Positions 1-7,615 of a DNA stretch of 64,000 bases are shown here, piece by piece. The translations under genes and the position numbers were made by a program. Source of the stretch: Pectobacterium araliae (GTDB taxonomy: Bacteria; Pseudomonadota; Gammaproteobacteria; Enterobacterales; Enterobacteriaceae); NCBI RefSeq assembly GCF_037076465.1, contig NZ_AP028908.1, positions 2,294,001-2,358,000 of the forward strand, written 5' to 3'. Every line of letters begins with the position of its first letter. Position 1 is the stretch's first letter. Under the pieces are notes generated by a model. That model was not told where the DNA came from and ran no database searches. It saw only the letters and a program-made list of their open reading frames with translations.

Positions 1-92
1 TCAATCAGGCGTAGAACAACAATGTGGCGATCATAGAAGAGTGACATTATTTTGTATAATATATTAATAATCACAATTGATACGTTAAAAAT

Positions 93-995
93 ATGAATAT
101 TGAACTACGCCACCTACGCTATTTTATTGCGGTTGCCGAAGAGCTACATTTTGGGCGCGCCGCGGAAAGATTACGCATTTCACAGCCGCCACTGAGCCAA
201 CAGATCCAGATTCTGGAGGAACAGGTGGGGGCGAAATTGTTGGCGCGTAACAACCGTAATGTTCAGCTTACCCCTGCGGGCGCGATGTTTCTGAAAGAAG
301 CCTGGTCGATCATCAGTCAGGTTGAGCAGGCGGCGGAGCGGGCATCCCGCATTCAACGCGGCGAGATTGGAGAATTAACGATCGGCTTTACGTCGTCTGC
401 CCCGTTTATCAAAAAGATTTCCAGTAGCCTGCTGCGTTTTCGCCAAACCTACCCGGAAGTCCATATTCAGATGATAGAGCTCAACACCAAGCAGCAAATT
501 GAACCGCTGCTGAACGGTAAGCTCGATATTGGCATTATGCGCAATAATCCACTGCCTGATGCGTTGAATCACCAGTTGTTATTGCGTGAACCGCTCATCG
601 CCGTGGTACAAGAATCTCATCCGTTAGCGCAGCAAGTCTCAGGGCGTGCAATTAACATCACACAGTTAGCGCATGAGCCGTTCGTTTTCTTCTCTCGTGC
701 AGTTGGAACTGCACTGTATGACGATACGCTGACGTTGCTGAAGCGCTATGGCATCAGCCCCTACATCACGCAAGAAGTCGGCGAGGCAATGACCATTGTT
801 GGATTGGTATCGGCGGGGTTGGGGGTGTCTATTTTGCCTGCGTCATTCTTGCGTATTCGGGTTGATGGAGTGAAGTATTTGCTGCTGGAAGAAGAGGACG
901 CCACAACGGAAGTCTGGCTGGTTACCGCGCAACATCATCCGCAAAGTGCGGCGGCTAACATGCTGATGTCGCTAATGTTGGGGGATAATCGTTAA
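93..995 (+). CDS. LysR family transcriptional regulator
   Basis: A 300-residue LysR-type DNA-binding regulator. The N-terminal winged helix-turn-helix (about residues 1-60) has the family pattern LRHLRYFIAVAEELHFGRAA followed by SQPPLSQQI. The rest (about 90-295) is a periplasmic-binding-protein-like effector domain opening with GELTIGFTSSAPF. The length is typical of the family. It most resembles the aromatic-acid/HcaR/CatM-like branch, but no target can be named: no divergent operon is visible in the 92 bases upstream, and the next gene (mlc) is co-oriented 174 bases away. Family assignment is firm; the inducer and regulon are unknown. Confidence 0.93.
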   Translation: MNIELRHLRYFIAVAEELHFGRAAERLRISQPPLSQQIQILEEQVGAKLLARNNRNVQLTPAGAMFLKEAWSIISQVEQAAERASRIQRGEIGELTIGFTSSAPFIKKISSSLLRFRQTYPEVHIQMIELNTKQQIEPLLNGKLDIGIMRNNPLPDALNHQLLLREPLIAVVQESHPLAQQVSGRAINITQLAHEPFVFFSRAVGTALYDDTLTLLKRYGISPYITQEVGEAMTIVGLVSAGLGVSILPASFLRIRVDGVKYLLLEEEDATTEVWLVTAQHHPQSAAANMLMSLMLGDNR

Positions 996-1169
996 AATAT
1001 GCGCGCTAAATCACATAACGAATCAAATATTTGACGGCTTTAGTGAAAAGCCCCACCATACCCGCAGTTTTTTTATTTTGCAGCGTAAAAAATAACCGTG
1101 CTGCGATAATAAAGATAAATATTTCAACAGCTGTGCCAGCAATAATGCGAATGAGTAGGAGCCAGGTTT

Positions 1170-2387
1170 GTGATAGCCGACGGTCAACCAGGACACATCG
1201 ATCAAATCAAACAAATGAATGCCGGTGCAGTGTATCGGCTGATCGATAAGTACGGCCCGATATCACGTATCGAACTGTCCAAACGCGCTCAGCTCGCGCC
1301 CGCCAGTATTACCAAAATCGTCCGTGAACTGCTGGAAGCCCATCTGGTACAAGAAACGGAATACCAGGATGTGGGTAGCAGGGGGCGTCCCGCTATCGGC
1401 CTAATTTTGGATACCCAAGCCTGGCACTATCTTTCTGCACGCATCAGCCACAACACCCTATTGTTAGCGCTGCGCGATCTCAGCAGCAAGCTGGTTGTGG
1501 AAGAAGAAATCCCGCTTCCCGCTGCGTCGCCACAGCCACTGCTCGACCGTATTTTGAATGAAATCGACCAGTTTTTTATTCGGCACCAAAAGCGCTTGGA
1601 ACGGCTAACGGCAATCGCGATTACCGCACCGGGCATGATTGATGCCAGTAAGGGCATTATTCACCGGATGCCATTTTATGACGTTGAGGAGATGGCAATT
1701 GGTCCGGCACTAGAACAGCGCACGGGGTTGCCAGTGTACTTGCAGCACGATATCTGCGCCTGGACAATGGCCGAAGCGCTATACGGTGCATCACGCGATT
1801 GCCAAAATGTGATTCAGGTGGTGATCGACCATAACGTTGGCGCGGGCGTGATCACTGGAGGACGCATTCTGCACGCAGGGAGCCGGAATCTGGTCGAAAT
1901 CGGGCACACGCAAGTCGATCCTTATGGCAAGCGTTGCTATTGCGGCAATCACGGCTGTCTGGAAACGGTCGCCAGCACGGCAAACATGCTGGAACTGGCG
2001 CAGCAACGCATGAATACCTCCATGAGTTCGCTCCTACACGGTTCACCGCTCAGCGTAGAGAACCTGTGTGATGCTGCGCTAAACGGTGATCAATTAGCCA
2101 AAGATATTATCAACGATGTGGGTAATAACGTGGGTCGTATTGTCGCCATTATGGTGAATCTCTTCAATCCCGATAAAATTCTGGTAGGTTCCCCTCTGAA
2201 CAAAGCGGCCAGCATTTTGCATCCCGCCATTTTAGGCTGTATTCAACAGCAGTCATTCCCTCCCTACAGTCACAATATCCAGGTGGAAGCGACCCAGTTC
2301 TACAATCAGGGTACGATGCCCGGTGCAGCACTGGTAAAAGATGCGCTCTACAATGGATCGCTGCTGGTTAAACTGCTACAGGGATAA
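1170..2387 (+). CDS. mlc: Mlc, glucose-responsive ROK-family repressor
   Basis: A 405-residue ROK-family repressor, collinear with E. coli Mlc (DgsA) by recall. In the family it represses PTS and sugar-uptake genes and is sequestered by dephosphorylated EIICB-Glc at the membrane. An N-terminal winged HTH (about 15-75, SRIELSKRAQLAPASITKIV) precedes the ROK domain. The structural zinc site is visible in EIGHTQVDPYGKRCYCGNHG, with His and three Cys near residues 246-263. The start is GTG at 1170, behind TAGGAG, and gives the Mlc-typical opening of PGHIDQIKQMNAGAVYR. It precedes bioD2, as dgsA precedes ynfK in E. coli. Confidence 0.96.
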   Translation: MIADGQPGHIDQIKQMNAGAVYRLIDKYGPISRIELSKRAQLAPASITKIVRELLEAHLVQETEYQDVGSRGRPAIGLILDTQAWHYLSARISHNTLLLALRDLSSKLVVEEEIPLPAASPQPLLDRILNEIDQFFIRHQKRLERLTAIAITAPGMIDASKGIIHRMPFYDVEEMAIGPALEQRTGLPVYLQHDICAWTMAEALYGASRDCQNVIQVVIDHNVGAGVITGGRILHAGSRNLVEIGHTQVDPYGKRCYCGNHGCLETVASTANMLELAQQRMNTSMSSLLHGSPLSVENLCDAALNGDQLAKDIINDVGNNVGRIVAIMVNLFNPDKILVGSPLNKAASILHPAILGCIQQQSFPPYSHNIQVEATQFYNQGTMPGAALVKDALYNGSLLVKLLQG

Positions 2388-2403
2388 CCATAGAGGTGTA
2401 GAG

Positions 2404-2494
2404 CAACAAAACATTGCGCTAACGCAAACTGCCCGAATGGGGCATAGCCTAGACTTTCACGCTTGGAAAGCATTTAGCTGTGCTTGTTTTGTTG
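2404..2494 (+). ncRNA. candidate branched structured RNA upstream of bioD2
   Basis: In the 132-base gap between mlc and bioD2, CAACAAAACA (2404-2413) is the exact complement of TGTTTTGTTG (2485-2494). This would close a 10-bp stem around three local hairpins: TTGCG/CGCAA with a CTAA loop (2414-2427), GCCC/GGGC (2431-2443) and CTTTC/GAAAG (2454-2470). The bioD2 Shine-Dalgarno (GGAG, about 2509) follows about 15 bases later. This is read from sequence only. It may be a cis-regulatory leader or a small MITE-like insertion with 10-bp ends. No known riboswitch class was recognised. Confidence 0.4.
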
Positions 2495-2519
2495 TATTTG
2501 GGTGGTCTGGAGTTATCCC

Positions 2520-3185
2520 ATGTTGAAACGTATTTTTGTCACTGGTACTGATACCGCCGTTGGCAAAACAGTGGTATCCAAGGCGCTGCTGCAAAAACTA
2601 GCGCTGGCAGGTAAATCAGTTGCGGGCTACAAACCGATAGCAAAAGGGTGCGAAGAAACGGAAGCGGGTTTGCGTAATAAAGATGCGCTATTGCTACAGG
2701 CGGCCTCCACGCTGGAATTACCCTATAACATGGTTAACCCCATTGCACTGCGAGAAGATGAAATCAGCGCCAGTGAAAGCGCGATTGATTACTGCACGAT
2801 GACGCAAGGTCTACGCCATATGAGTGAAGCCGCCGATATCGTGGTGGTTGAAGGCACGGGCGGATGGCGAACCGTCATGAACGATCTGCGGCCATACTCC
2901 GAATGGGTAGTACAGGAACAACTACCTGTTGTGCTGGTTGTTGGCATCAAGTTGGGCTGTATCAGCCATGCGTTGCTGACAGCGCAGGCGATTATCAACG
3001 ATGGCTTACCGCTGGTTGGTTGGGTTGCTAACCGTATTAACCCTGGTCTGGCAAATTACGCAGAAATTATTCATGTTCTGCGCAAAAAAATTCCGGCACC
3101 GCAACTGGGTGAGCTGCCTTATTTGCCACGTGTCGAGCAGCGGGATCTCTCGTCTTATATCGATCTTTCTGCCGTCAGCTATTAA
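2520..3185 (+). CDS. bioD2: dethiobiotin synthetase homologue BioD2 (YnfK)
   Basis: A 221-residue P-loop ATPase of the BioD family, which carboxylates 7,8-diaminopelargonate to dethiobiotin in biotin synthesis. The Walker-A-like loop GTDTAVGKTVVS (about residues 8-19) and the VVVEGTGGW segment (about 115-123) are present, followed by the YnfK-like C-terminus. The start was placed at ATG 2520, preceded by GGAG about 8 bases upstream and giving MLKRIFVTGTDT. An upstream in-frame ATG at 2484 would add 12 unlikely residues inside the structured spacer. As in E. coli it follows mlc and lies away from the main bio cluster, so its role as paralogue or backup of BioD is inferred. Confidence 0.93.
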   Translation: MLKRIFVTGTDTAVGKTVVSKALLQKLALAGKSVAGYKPIAKGCEETEAGLRNKDALLLQAASTLELPYNMVNPIALREDEISASESAIDYCTMTQGLRHMSEAADIVVVEGTGGWRTVMNDLRPYSEWVVQEQLPVVLVVGIKLGCISHALLTAQAIINDGLPLVGWVANRINPGLANYAEIIHVLRKKIPAPQLGELPYLPRVEQRDLSSYIDLSAVSY

Positions 3186-3287
3186 TTCCTTTTGTTCTCT
3201 ATTCCCGCTTCTCTGCGGGAATAAATTTTCTCCGCCACGCCACCTGTTATACTCACAGGCAGTTTTTCTTCTTATCCTGAAAATATA

Positions 3288-4775
3288 ATGAAAACAGAGA
3301 ATAACCAGAAACATACGCCTGTCCCACATCGCCACTGGATTTTAATTGCCTGTATGCTGGCGATGTTCACGGCAGCGATTGAGGTGACCATCGTTGCCAC
3401 CGCATTGCCTACGATCATCGCGGATTTAGGTGGATTTTCCCTACTAGGTTGGGTTTTTGCGGGTTATTTGCTGACACAGTCGATCAGTATTCCAATTTAT
3501 GGTCGATTGGCCGATTTGTATGGTCGTAAAAAGGTTTTCTTTTTTGGCATGATGGTATTTCTGCTGGGATCGATTCTGTGCGGGTTCTCTACGCAGATGG
3601 GCTGGCTGATTGTCTTCCGAACCTTGCAAGGGCTGGGGGCTGGCGCGATTACGCCGATTGCCTTCACCATTGTCGCCGATGTATACAGCTCAACCGAACG
3701 CCCGAAAATCCAAGGTTATCTGTCCAGCGTGTGGGGCTTTTCCGCCATCATGGGCCCACTGCTGGGTGCGTTCATCGTACAACATTTCAACTGGGCGCTC
3801 GTTTTCTGGGTCAACGTGCCAATTGGGCTCTTTTCGATCTTCCTGCTGGCTCGCTATCTACCGACGATCAATGCGGTGCGCCAGCATAAGTTGGATTGGA
3901 TGGGGGCGTTCTATCTGGTGGTGTCTGTCGCCAGTTTACTGATGGCGTTACTACAGGCGGAGGTGTTTGGTTATTGGGTGATTCCGCTGCTCACAATCTT
4001 CGTCGTAGGTAGCATCTTGCTAGTTCGACAGGAGAAACGCACGCCAGAGCCGCTGTTCCCGCTGGCGCTGTGGCGCAATCGGGTCATTATCGCTGGTAAT
4101 CTTGGCGGATTAGTTGTCGGGGCTGCCATGATGGGCGTGAGCGCTTTTTTACCGACGTTTATTCAGGGAGTCATGGGCAGAACCCCGTTGGAAGCAGGCA
4201 GTATACTGGCGATGATGTCGATTGGCTGGCCGTTGGCCAGTACGCTGAGTGGACGGTTAATGCTGTGGACGTCTTATCGATTTACGGCGATGTGCGGCGG
4301 TATAGTGCTGATTATCGGTAGCCTGACGCTGTTAACCGTTCAACCAGACAGTAATCTTATGTGGGCGAGACTGGCGGCATTCTTGATCGGTTCAGGAATG
4401 GGGCTAAGCAGCACCACGTTTCTGGTATCGATACAAAACTCGGTGGACTACTCCATTCGCGGCATTGCAACGGCTTCCGCCATGTTCACCCGCATGCTGG
4501 GTTCCGCGTTGGGAACGGCAATGCTTGGCGCCACGTTGAACATCAATCTGCATTGGAGATTGCCGGACGTGAACGATCCGCTCCAAACGCTTATGGACCC
4601 AGCCAAACGTATTTTGCTGAGCGTAAACCAGCTCGATACGCTGGCATCGCAGGTCGCCTCATCAATCCATGGTGTATTCATCGTTTCCGCTCTCATCGCC
4701 GCCATTACGCTGCTTTCTGCCAGAATGATTCCCGCGAACCAGCGGCCGGGACATATCGAAACCGGAAAAAAATAG
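3288..4775 (+). CDS. MFS multidrug efflux transporter, DHA2 (EmrB/QacA) type
   Basis: A 495-residue inner-membrane drug:H+ antiporter of the major facilitator superfamily. The length and hydrophobic pattern fit the 14-helix DHA2 group. Helix 1 starts at about residue 17 (WILIACMLAMFTAAIEVTIV). Motif A between helices 2 and 3 reads GRLADLYGRKKVF. Motif C in helix 5 reads GFSAIMGPLLGAFI. There is no adjacent EmrA-type membrane-fusion gene, so it probably works as a single-component pump. It is monocistronic, ends at a bidirectional hairpin at 4785-4806, and its substrate is unknown. Confidence 0.9.
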   Translation: MKTENNQKHTPVPHRHWILIACMLAMFTAAIEVTIVATALPTIIADLGGFSLLGWVFAGYLLTQSISIPIYGRLADLYGRKKVFFFGMMVFLLGSILCGFSTQMGWLIVFRTLQGLGAGAITPIAFTIVADVYSSTERPKIQGYLSSVWGFSAIMGPLLGAFIVQHFNWALVFWVNVPIGLFSIFLLARYLPTINAVRQHKLDWMGAFYLVVSVASLLMALLQAEVFGYWVIPLLTIFVVGSILLVRQEKRTPEPLFPLALWRNRVIIAGNLGGLVVGAAMMGVSAFLPTFIQGVMGRTPLEAGSILAMMSIGWPLASTLSGRLMLWTSYRFTAMCGGIVLIIGSLTLLTVQPDSNLMWARLAAFLIGSGMGLSSTTFLVSIQNSVDYSIRGIATASAMFTRMLGSALGTAMLGATLNINLHWRLPDVNDPLQTLMDPAKRILLSVNQLDTLASQVASSIHGVFIVSALIAAITLLSARMIPANQRPGHIETGKK

Positions 4776-4784
4776 CAACAAAAG

Positions 4785-4806
4785 AAAAGGCGCGAAAGCG
4801 CCTTTT
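4785..4806. terminator. bidirectional rho-independent terminator
   Basis: Perfect 9-bp stem AAAAGGCGC / GCGCCTTTT with a GAAA tetraloop. A-rich and T-rich arms serve both convergent genes, the MFS pump on plus and the DUF1161 gene on minus. Confidence 0.88.
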
Positions 4807-4825
4807 GAACATCCAGAAGAAGAGG

Positions 4826-5125
4826 TTACGGTGTGGTTGTCGGCTGGCCTTCTACTGGAGCAGGAGCGCTTTCAGTATTAGCTTCGCCCTCGGCATGGCG
4901 GGTGTAAACAATCTTGTGTGAATCATTCTCGCAGTGGCCAACCACCTGACCACCGGCCTGATTCACCTGATCGTTCGGTACAATATCCAGTGTAAAACCG
5001 GATTCTGGTACGCCATTGGCAATGATTTTCTGGGTAATATCCGCTTTCACGCTTTCGCAAGATGCCTGAGCAGCCAGCGGAGCAACTAGGAATAACGCAG
5101 CACCAAAAATGACGGTTTTTTTCAT
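4826..5125 (-). CDS. ynfD: DUF1161 small periplasmic protein, YnfD-like
   Basis: A 99-residue secreted protein. The signal peptide (MKKTVIFGAALFLVAPLAAQA) is followed by CESVKADI, the family segment NGVPESGFTLDIVPNDQ, and VVGHCENDSHKIVYTR. Two cysteines could form a disulphide, and the tail is rich in Pro and Thr. This matches the DUF1161 family (E. coli YnfD), whose function is unknown. The ATG at 5125 was chosen because it starts the signal peptide and has AAAGGA upstream; the longer reading frame would put 15 polar residues first. It sits between mlc-bioD2 and ydfG, the same neighbourhood as ynfD in E. coli. Confidence 0.85.
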   Translation of the reverse strand: MKKTVIFGAALFLVAPLAAQASCESVKADITQKIIANGVPESGFTLDIVPNDQVNQAGGQVVGHCENDSHKIVYTRHAEGEANTESAPAPVEGQPTTTP

Positions 5126-5231
5126 CTTTTGGATCCTTTTCTCTGAAAAAAGTCTCTTTGAGTATATCAAACGATGAAGATAACGCGAAAAAGCCGCGAA
5201 ATCAGGCCATCAACGATGGCCAGGAAACATT

Positions 5232-5846
5232 CTAGACGCAGGGGCCCGTGGCGCAGCCATACATCATAAACAGAGGAAAAAGGATAACAGCCGGAATCAT
5301 GAGAGGGGCAAGCAGTACTTCTTTACCGGAGTTATCACTGCTATTGATTACAACAGGGATTGGCTGCGGCAAGCGACCATTTTCTGTCGGGCTGACCAGT
5401 GACCCTTTTTTCTTACTGAACGTGCCTTGCGCGCTAAACGTCACTTCGCCTTTTCCCATCGTCGTGGGAATTTGTGCCGCGTAAAGCTCACGTAAATCGA
5501 TTTTCTGATCGTTGGTCAATCGGTGAGTATCAATCATGTTTTTATAGCTTGCATAGACTTGACCATTATTACGGAGAGAAAAATCGACCCTCACACCCGT
5601 GATGATGTCTTTATAATCGCGATAAAACGCATAATAGTCCTGATACTCCTTTTGCGTTCTTGCGTCGGGGAATGTGTAAACGTAGGTATTGGACTCAGCA
5701 ATAAGCGTACCGTTGTTATTGGCGATATGCGTGATGTTGTCCGTTTCTGGATACGTGCTTGCGCATGAGCTGACCAACAAGCACATCATGAGCAGACCCC
5801 ACAACTTTATGTGAAAAGGACGTGAAAATAATCGAGCTAAATCCAT
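5232..5846 (-). CDS. putative outer-membrane lipoprotein of unknown function
   Basis: About 204 residues with a type II signal peptide: a hydrophobic stretch WGLLMMCLLVSSC ends in a lipobox with the acylated Cys followed by ASTYPETDN. The mature part has no domain I recognise. It ends in a hydrophobic segment LLAPLMIPAVILFPLFMMYG with two further Cys. I prefer the ATG at 5846 because AGG lies 6 bases upstream; upstream in-frame ATGs at 5852 and 5867 have poorer spacing. Ser at +2 is not Asp, so outer-membrane sorting is inferred. No match to YnfC was seen, although the neighbourhood is that of ynfC/ynfD. Confidence 0.7.
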   Translation of the reverse strand: MDLARLFSRPFHIKLWGLLMMCLLVSSCASTYPETDNITHIANNNGTLIAESNTYVYTFPDARTQKEYQDYYAFYRDYKDIITGVRVDFSLRNNGQVYASYKNMIDTHRLTNDQKIDLRELYAAQIPTTMGKGEVTFSAQGTFSKKKGSLVSPTENGRLPQPIPVVINSSDNSGKEVLLAPLMIPAVILFPLFMMYGCATGPCV

Positions 5847-5977
5847 ATTCATCCTGATGCACTCCATTCTCTGGATAAGCGCAGCTGTTGCTACGACATA
5901 AAATGGTCATGTTGAAATGTAACGGCGATACTCCTCGCATACAGACGAATGCGCGGCAATACGAAGAAAAAAGGGAA

Positions 5978-5997
5978 ACCCACGCCGGAAGGCGTGG
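5978..5997 (-). terminator. terminator of ynfB
   Basis: On the minus strand CCCACGCC-ttcc-GGCGTGGG is followed by TTTCCCTTTTTT, just below the ynfB stop codon. This is a strong intrinsic terminator. Confidence 0.85.
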
Positions 5998-6004
5998 GTA
6001 AAAA

Positions 6005-6355
6005 TCAGGGGGCAACCGGGCGACCAGTACGACGATCGAGGCAACGATCGGTCGTGTTTTCCCAGTAAGCATTGACGTTATAGCTGGCGTTACATTTTTC
6101 ACGCCCATCAATGGCTTTTTCAGTTTTATCGAATTCTTTCTCAACGCGGTTGTTCACTTTATTACGCAGTGAGCGGGTTGAGTCCCATTGCTCTTTGCTT
6201 TGACGCGCCGCTTCTTTCGACAACGTGCTATCACCAGAATCGACAATGATGTGACGCGTATCAGCCAGTGCGGCAGGCTGCCAGGCAGCAGAAACGATAA
6301 CCAGAGAAAGTGGGATGAAAGCCCGAGTCAGAGAAGAAAAAGAGTAGTGGTTCAT
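6005..6355 (-). CDS. ynfB: UPF0482/DUF1283 secreted protein YnfB
   Basis: A 116-residue periplasmic protein with a signal peptide of about 31 residues (SLVIVSAAWQPAALA). The body has the DUF1283 signature: IVDSGDST, then KEQWDSTRSLRNKVNNR, REKCNASYNVNAYWENTT and the C-terminus DRCLDRRTGR. Two conserved Cys are present. By recall it is collinear with E. coli YnfB, function unknown. A strong terminator follows at 5978. An imperfect long inverted repeat lies upstream (6450-6502) in the presumed leader or promoter. Confidence 0.9.
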   Translation of the reverse strand: MNHYSFSSLTRAFIPLSLVIVSAAWQPAALADTRHIIVDSGDSTLSKEAARQSKEQWDSTRSLRNKVNNRVEKEFDKTEKAIDGREKCNASYNVNAYWENTTDRCLDRRTGRPVAP

Positions 6356-6449
6356 GTTTCACCTTGACAGAACGAATGATAAAAACACACGCTGATGCCG
6401 CAAAACGATAACACGCACACGGCAAGCGATAGACAACAAAAGGCGACCG

Positions 6450-6502
6450 CCGTTCCCTGTAACCTTCGCGCGTCGTGCAAAACGAAAGGTTGCCTATAAC
6501 GG
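6450..6502. repeat. imperfect inverted repeat upstream of ynfB
   Basis: The left arm (CCGTT..AACCTTCG) and right arm (CGAAAGGTT..AACGG) pair over about 15 of 20 positions around a short GC-rich loop. It lies between ydfG and ynfB, both on minus. It could be a leader hairpin, a REP-like unit or a relic; it has no T-tract. Confidence 0.4.
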
Positions 6503-6568
6503 GAAGTATACATCCTTCGTATCAACCGCACTATAACCGCACAGCATTGCGCTAAAAGGGAGATAAAA

Positions 6569-6593
6569 GGGCATGAAACTTACGTCCATGCCC
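6569..6593 (-). terminator. terminator of ydfG
   Basis: GGGCATG (6569-6575) pairs with CATGCCC (6587-6593). On the minus strand the stem is followed by TTTTATCTCCCTTTT, downstream of the ydfG stop. Confidence 0.75.
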
Positions 6594-6618
6594 CGAGTCT
6601 TCGTGTTGTAGGTGGCTA

Positions 6619-7368
6619 TCAGCCTTCGCGGTGTACACTTAAACCGGCAAAAGATTGGCTGACCGGCATCATTTCCAGTGTGTTGATATTAACGTGCGCA
6701 GGCAGGGTAGCAACCCAGAAAACGGCTTCAGACACGTCTTCGGCCGTCAGCGGTGTGGTGTTGTCATAGGTTTTGCTGACTTTGTCATCGTTACCTTTGA
6801 AACGCACGGCCGAGAACTCGGTTCCACCGACCAGACCTGGTTCGATATTCGTTACGCGGATTCGGGTGCCAGACAGATCGGCACGTAATCCCAGGCTAAA
6901 CTGCTGTACGAACGCCTTGCTGGCACCGTACACATTACCGCCCGCATAAGGCCAGTTTCCTGCGGTAGAACCGATATTGATGACGTGACCGATATTACGC
7001 TCCACCATGGCTGGCAGCAGCGCACGCGTCATAAACACTAGCCCTTTATTGTTGGTATCGATCATATTTTCCCAATCGTCTACCGATGCTTTATGTGCCG
7101 GTTCAAGACCCAGTGCCAGACCGGCGTTATTGACCAGCACATCAATTGCCCGCCACTCAGCAGGCAGAGAGGACACAGCCTGTTCTATCGCCTGACGATC
7201 GCGCACATCTAATTTTAGCGTATACAACGCATCGCCCAGTTCCACCTTCAACGCATCCAGACGTTCCTGACGGCGGCCCGTCGCGATCACTTTATGGCCC
7301 GCGCTAATAAATTTACGGGTAATCGACTCACCAAACCCAGCCGTTGCACCAGTAACAAAAATAATCAT
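6619..7368 (-). CDS. ydfG: YdfG, NADP-dependent 3-hydroxy acid / serine dehydrogenase (SDR)
   Basis: A 249-residue cytosolic short-chain dehydrogenase. In the family YdfG oxidises L-allo-threonine, L-serine and 3-hydroxy acids with NADP+, and reduces malonic semialdehyde in some strains. Visible features are the Rossmann glycine motif TGATAGFG (residues 6-13), the Arg-rich NADP-selecting loop TGRRQER, NNAG, and the catalytic Ser...Tyr-x-x-x-Lys (INIGSTAGNW then YGASK near 147-151). The C-terminal GLSVHREG closely resembles the YdfG tail. It is monocistronic with its own terminator. Confidence 0.93.
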   Translation of the reverse strand: MIIFVTGATAGFGESITRKFISAGHKVIATGRRQERLDALKVELGDALYTLKLDVRDRQAIEQAVSSLPAEWRAIDVLVNNAGLALGLEPAHKASVDDWENMIDTNNKGLVFMTRALLPAMVERNIGHVINIGSTAGNWPYAGGNVYGASKAFVQQFSLGLRADLSGTRIRVTNIEPGLVGGTEFSAVRFKGNDDKVSKTYDNTTPLTAEDVSEAVFWVATLPAHVNINTLEMMPVSQSFAGLSVHREG

Positions 7369-7510
7369 GCTCTTTTCTCCCTGACCGTTTTCATATTTTG
7401 CTTGTGCCTGATATCAATATAAATAATGAAAGGCATAAGATCATTTAGCCGTGCAATTCACGATGGGTCAAGCGTTACTCCGGTTTCAACGAGGTGGTTC
7501 AGAAATTATT

Positions 7511-7529
7511 GCCCCTCAGAGAGAGGGGC
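7511..7529 (-). terminator. possible terminator downstream of the Tat aminotransferase
   Basis: Perfect 7-bp stem GCCCCTC/GAGGGGC with a 5-base loop, about 90 bases below the stop of the 7616 gene. The minus-strand tail (AATAATTTC) is T-poor, so it is weak as a terminator. Confidence 0.45.
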
Positions 7530-7615
7530 AGAAGTCGAATACCGTTCAATAAAGACAAGCCAGGGAGGCAGGGTACCGCACCATTGCGGGGCGACAAGAG
7601 CGGTATGACAGAGAA

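Noticed and set aside
375..572. Minus-strand ORF inside the LysR gene, and similar overlapping ORFs throughout
   Set aside because: They lie in other frames of clear genes, have no recognisable domain and no ribosome site.
1023..1214. Small ORFs in the gap before mlc
   Set aside because: They overlap the mlc start and have no homology that I recognise.
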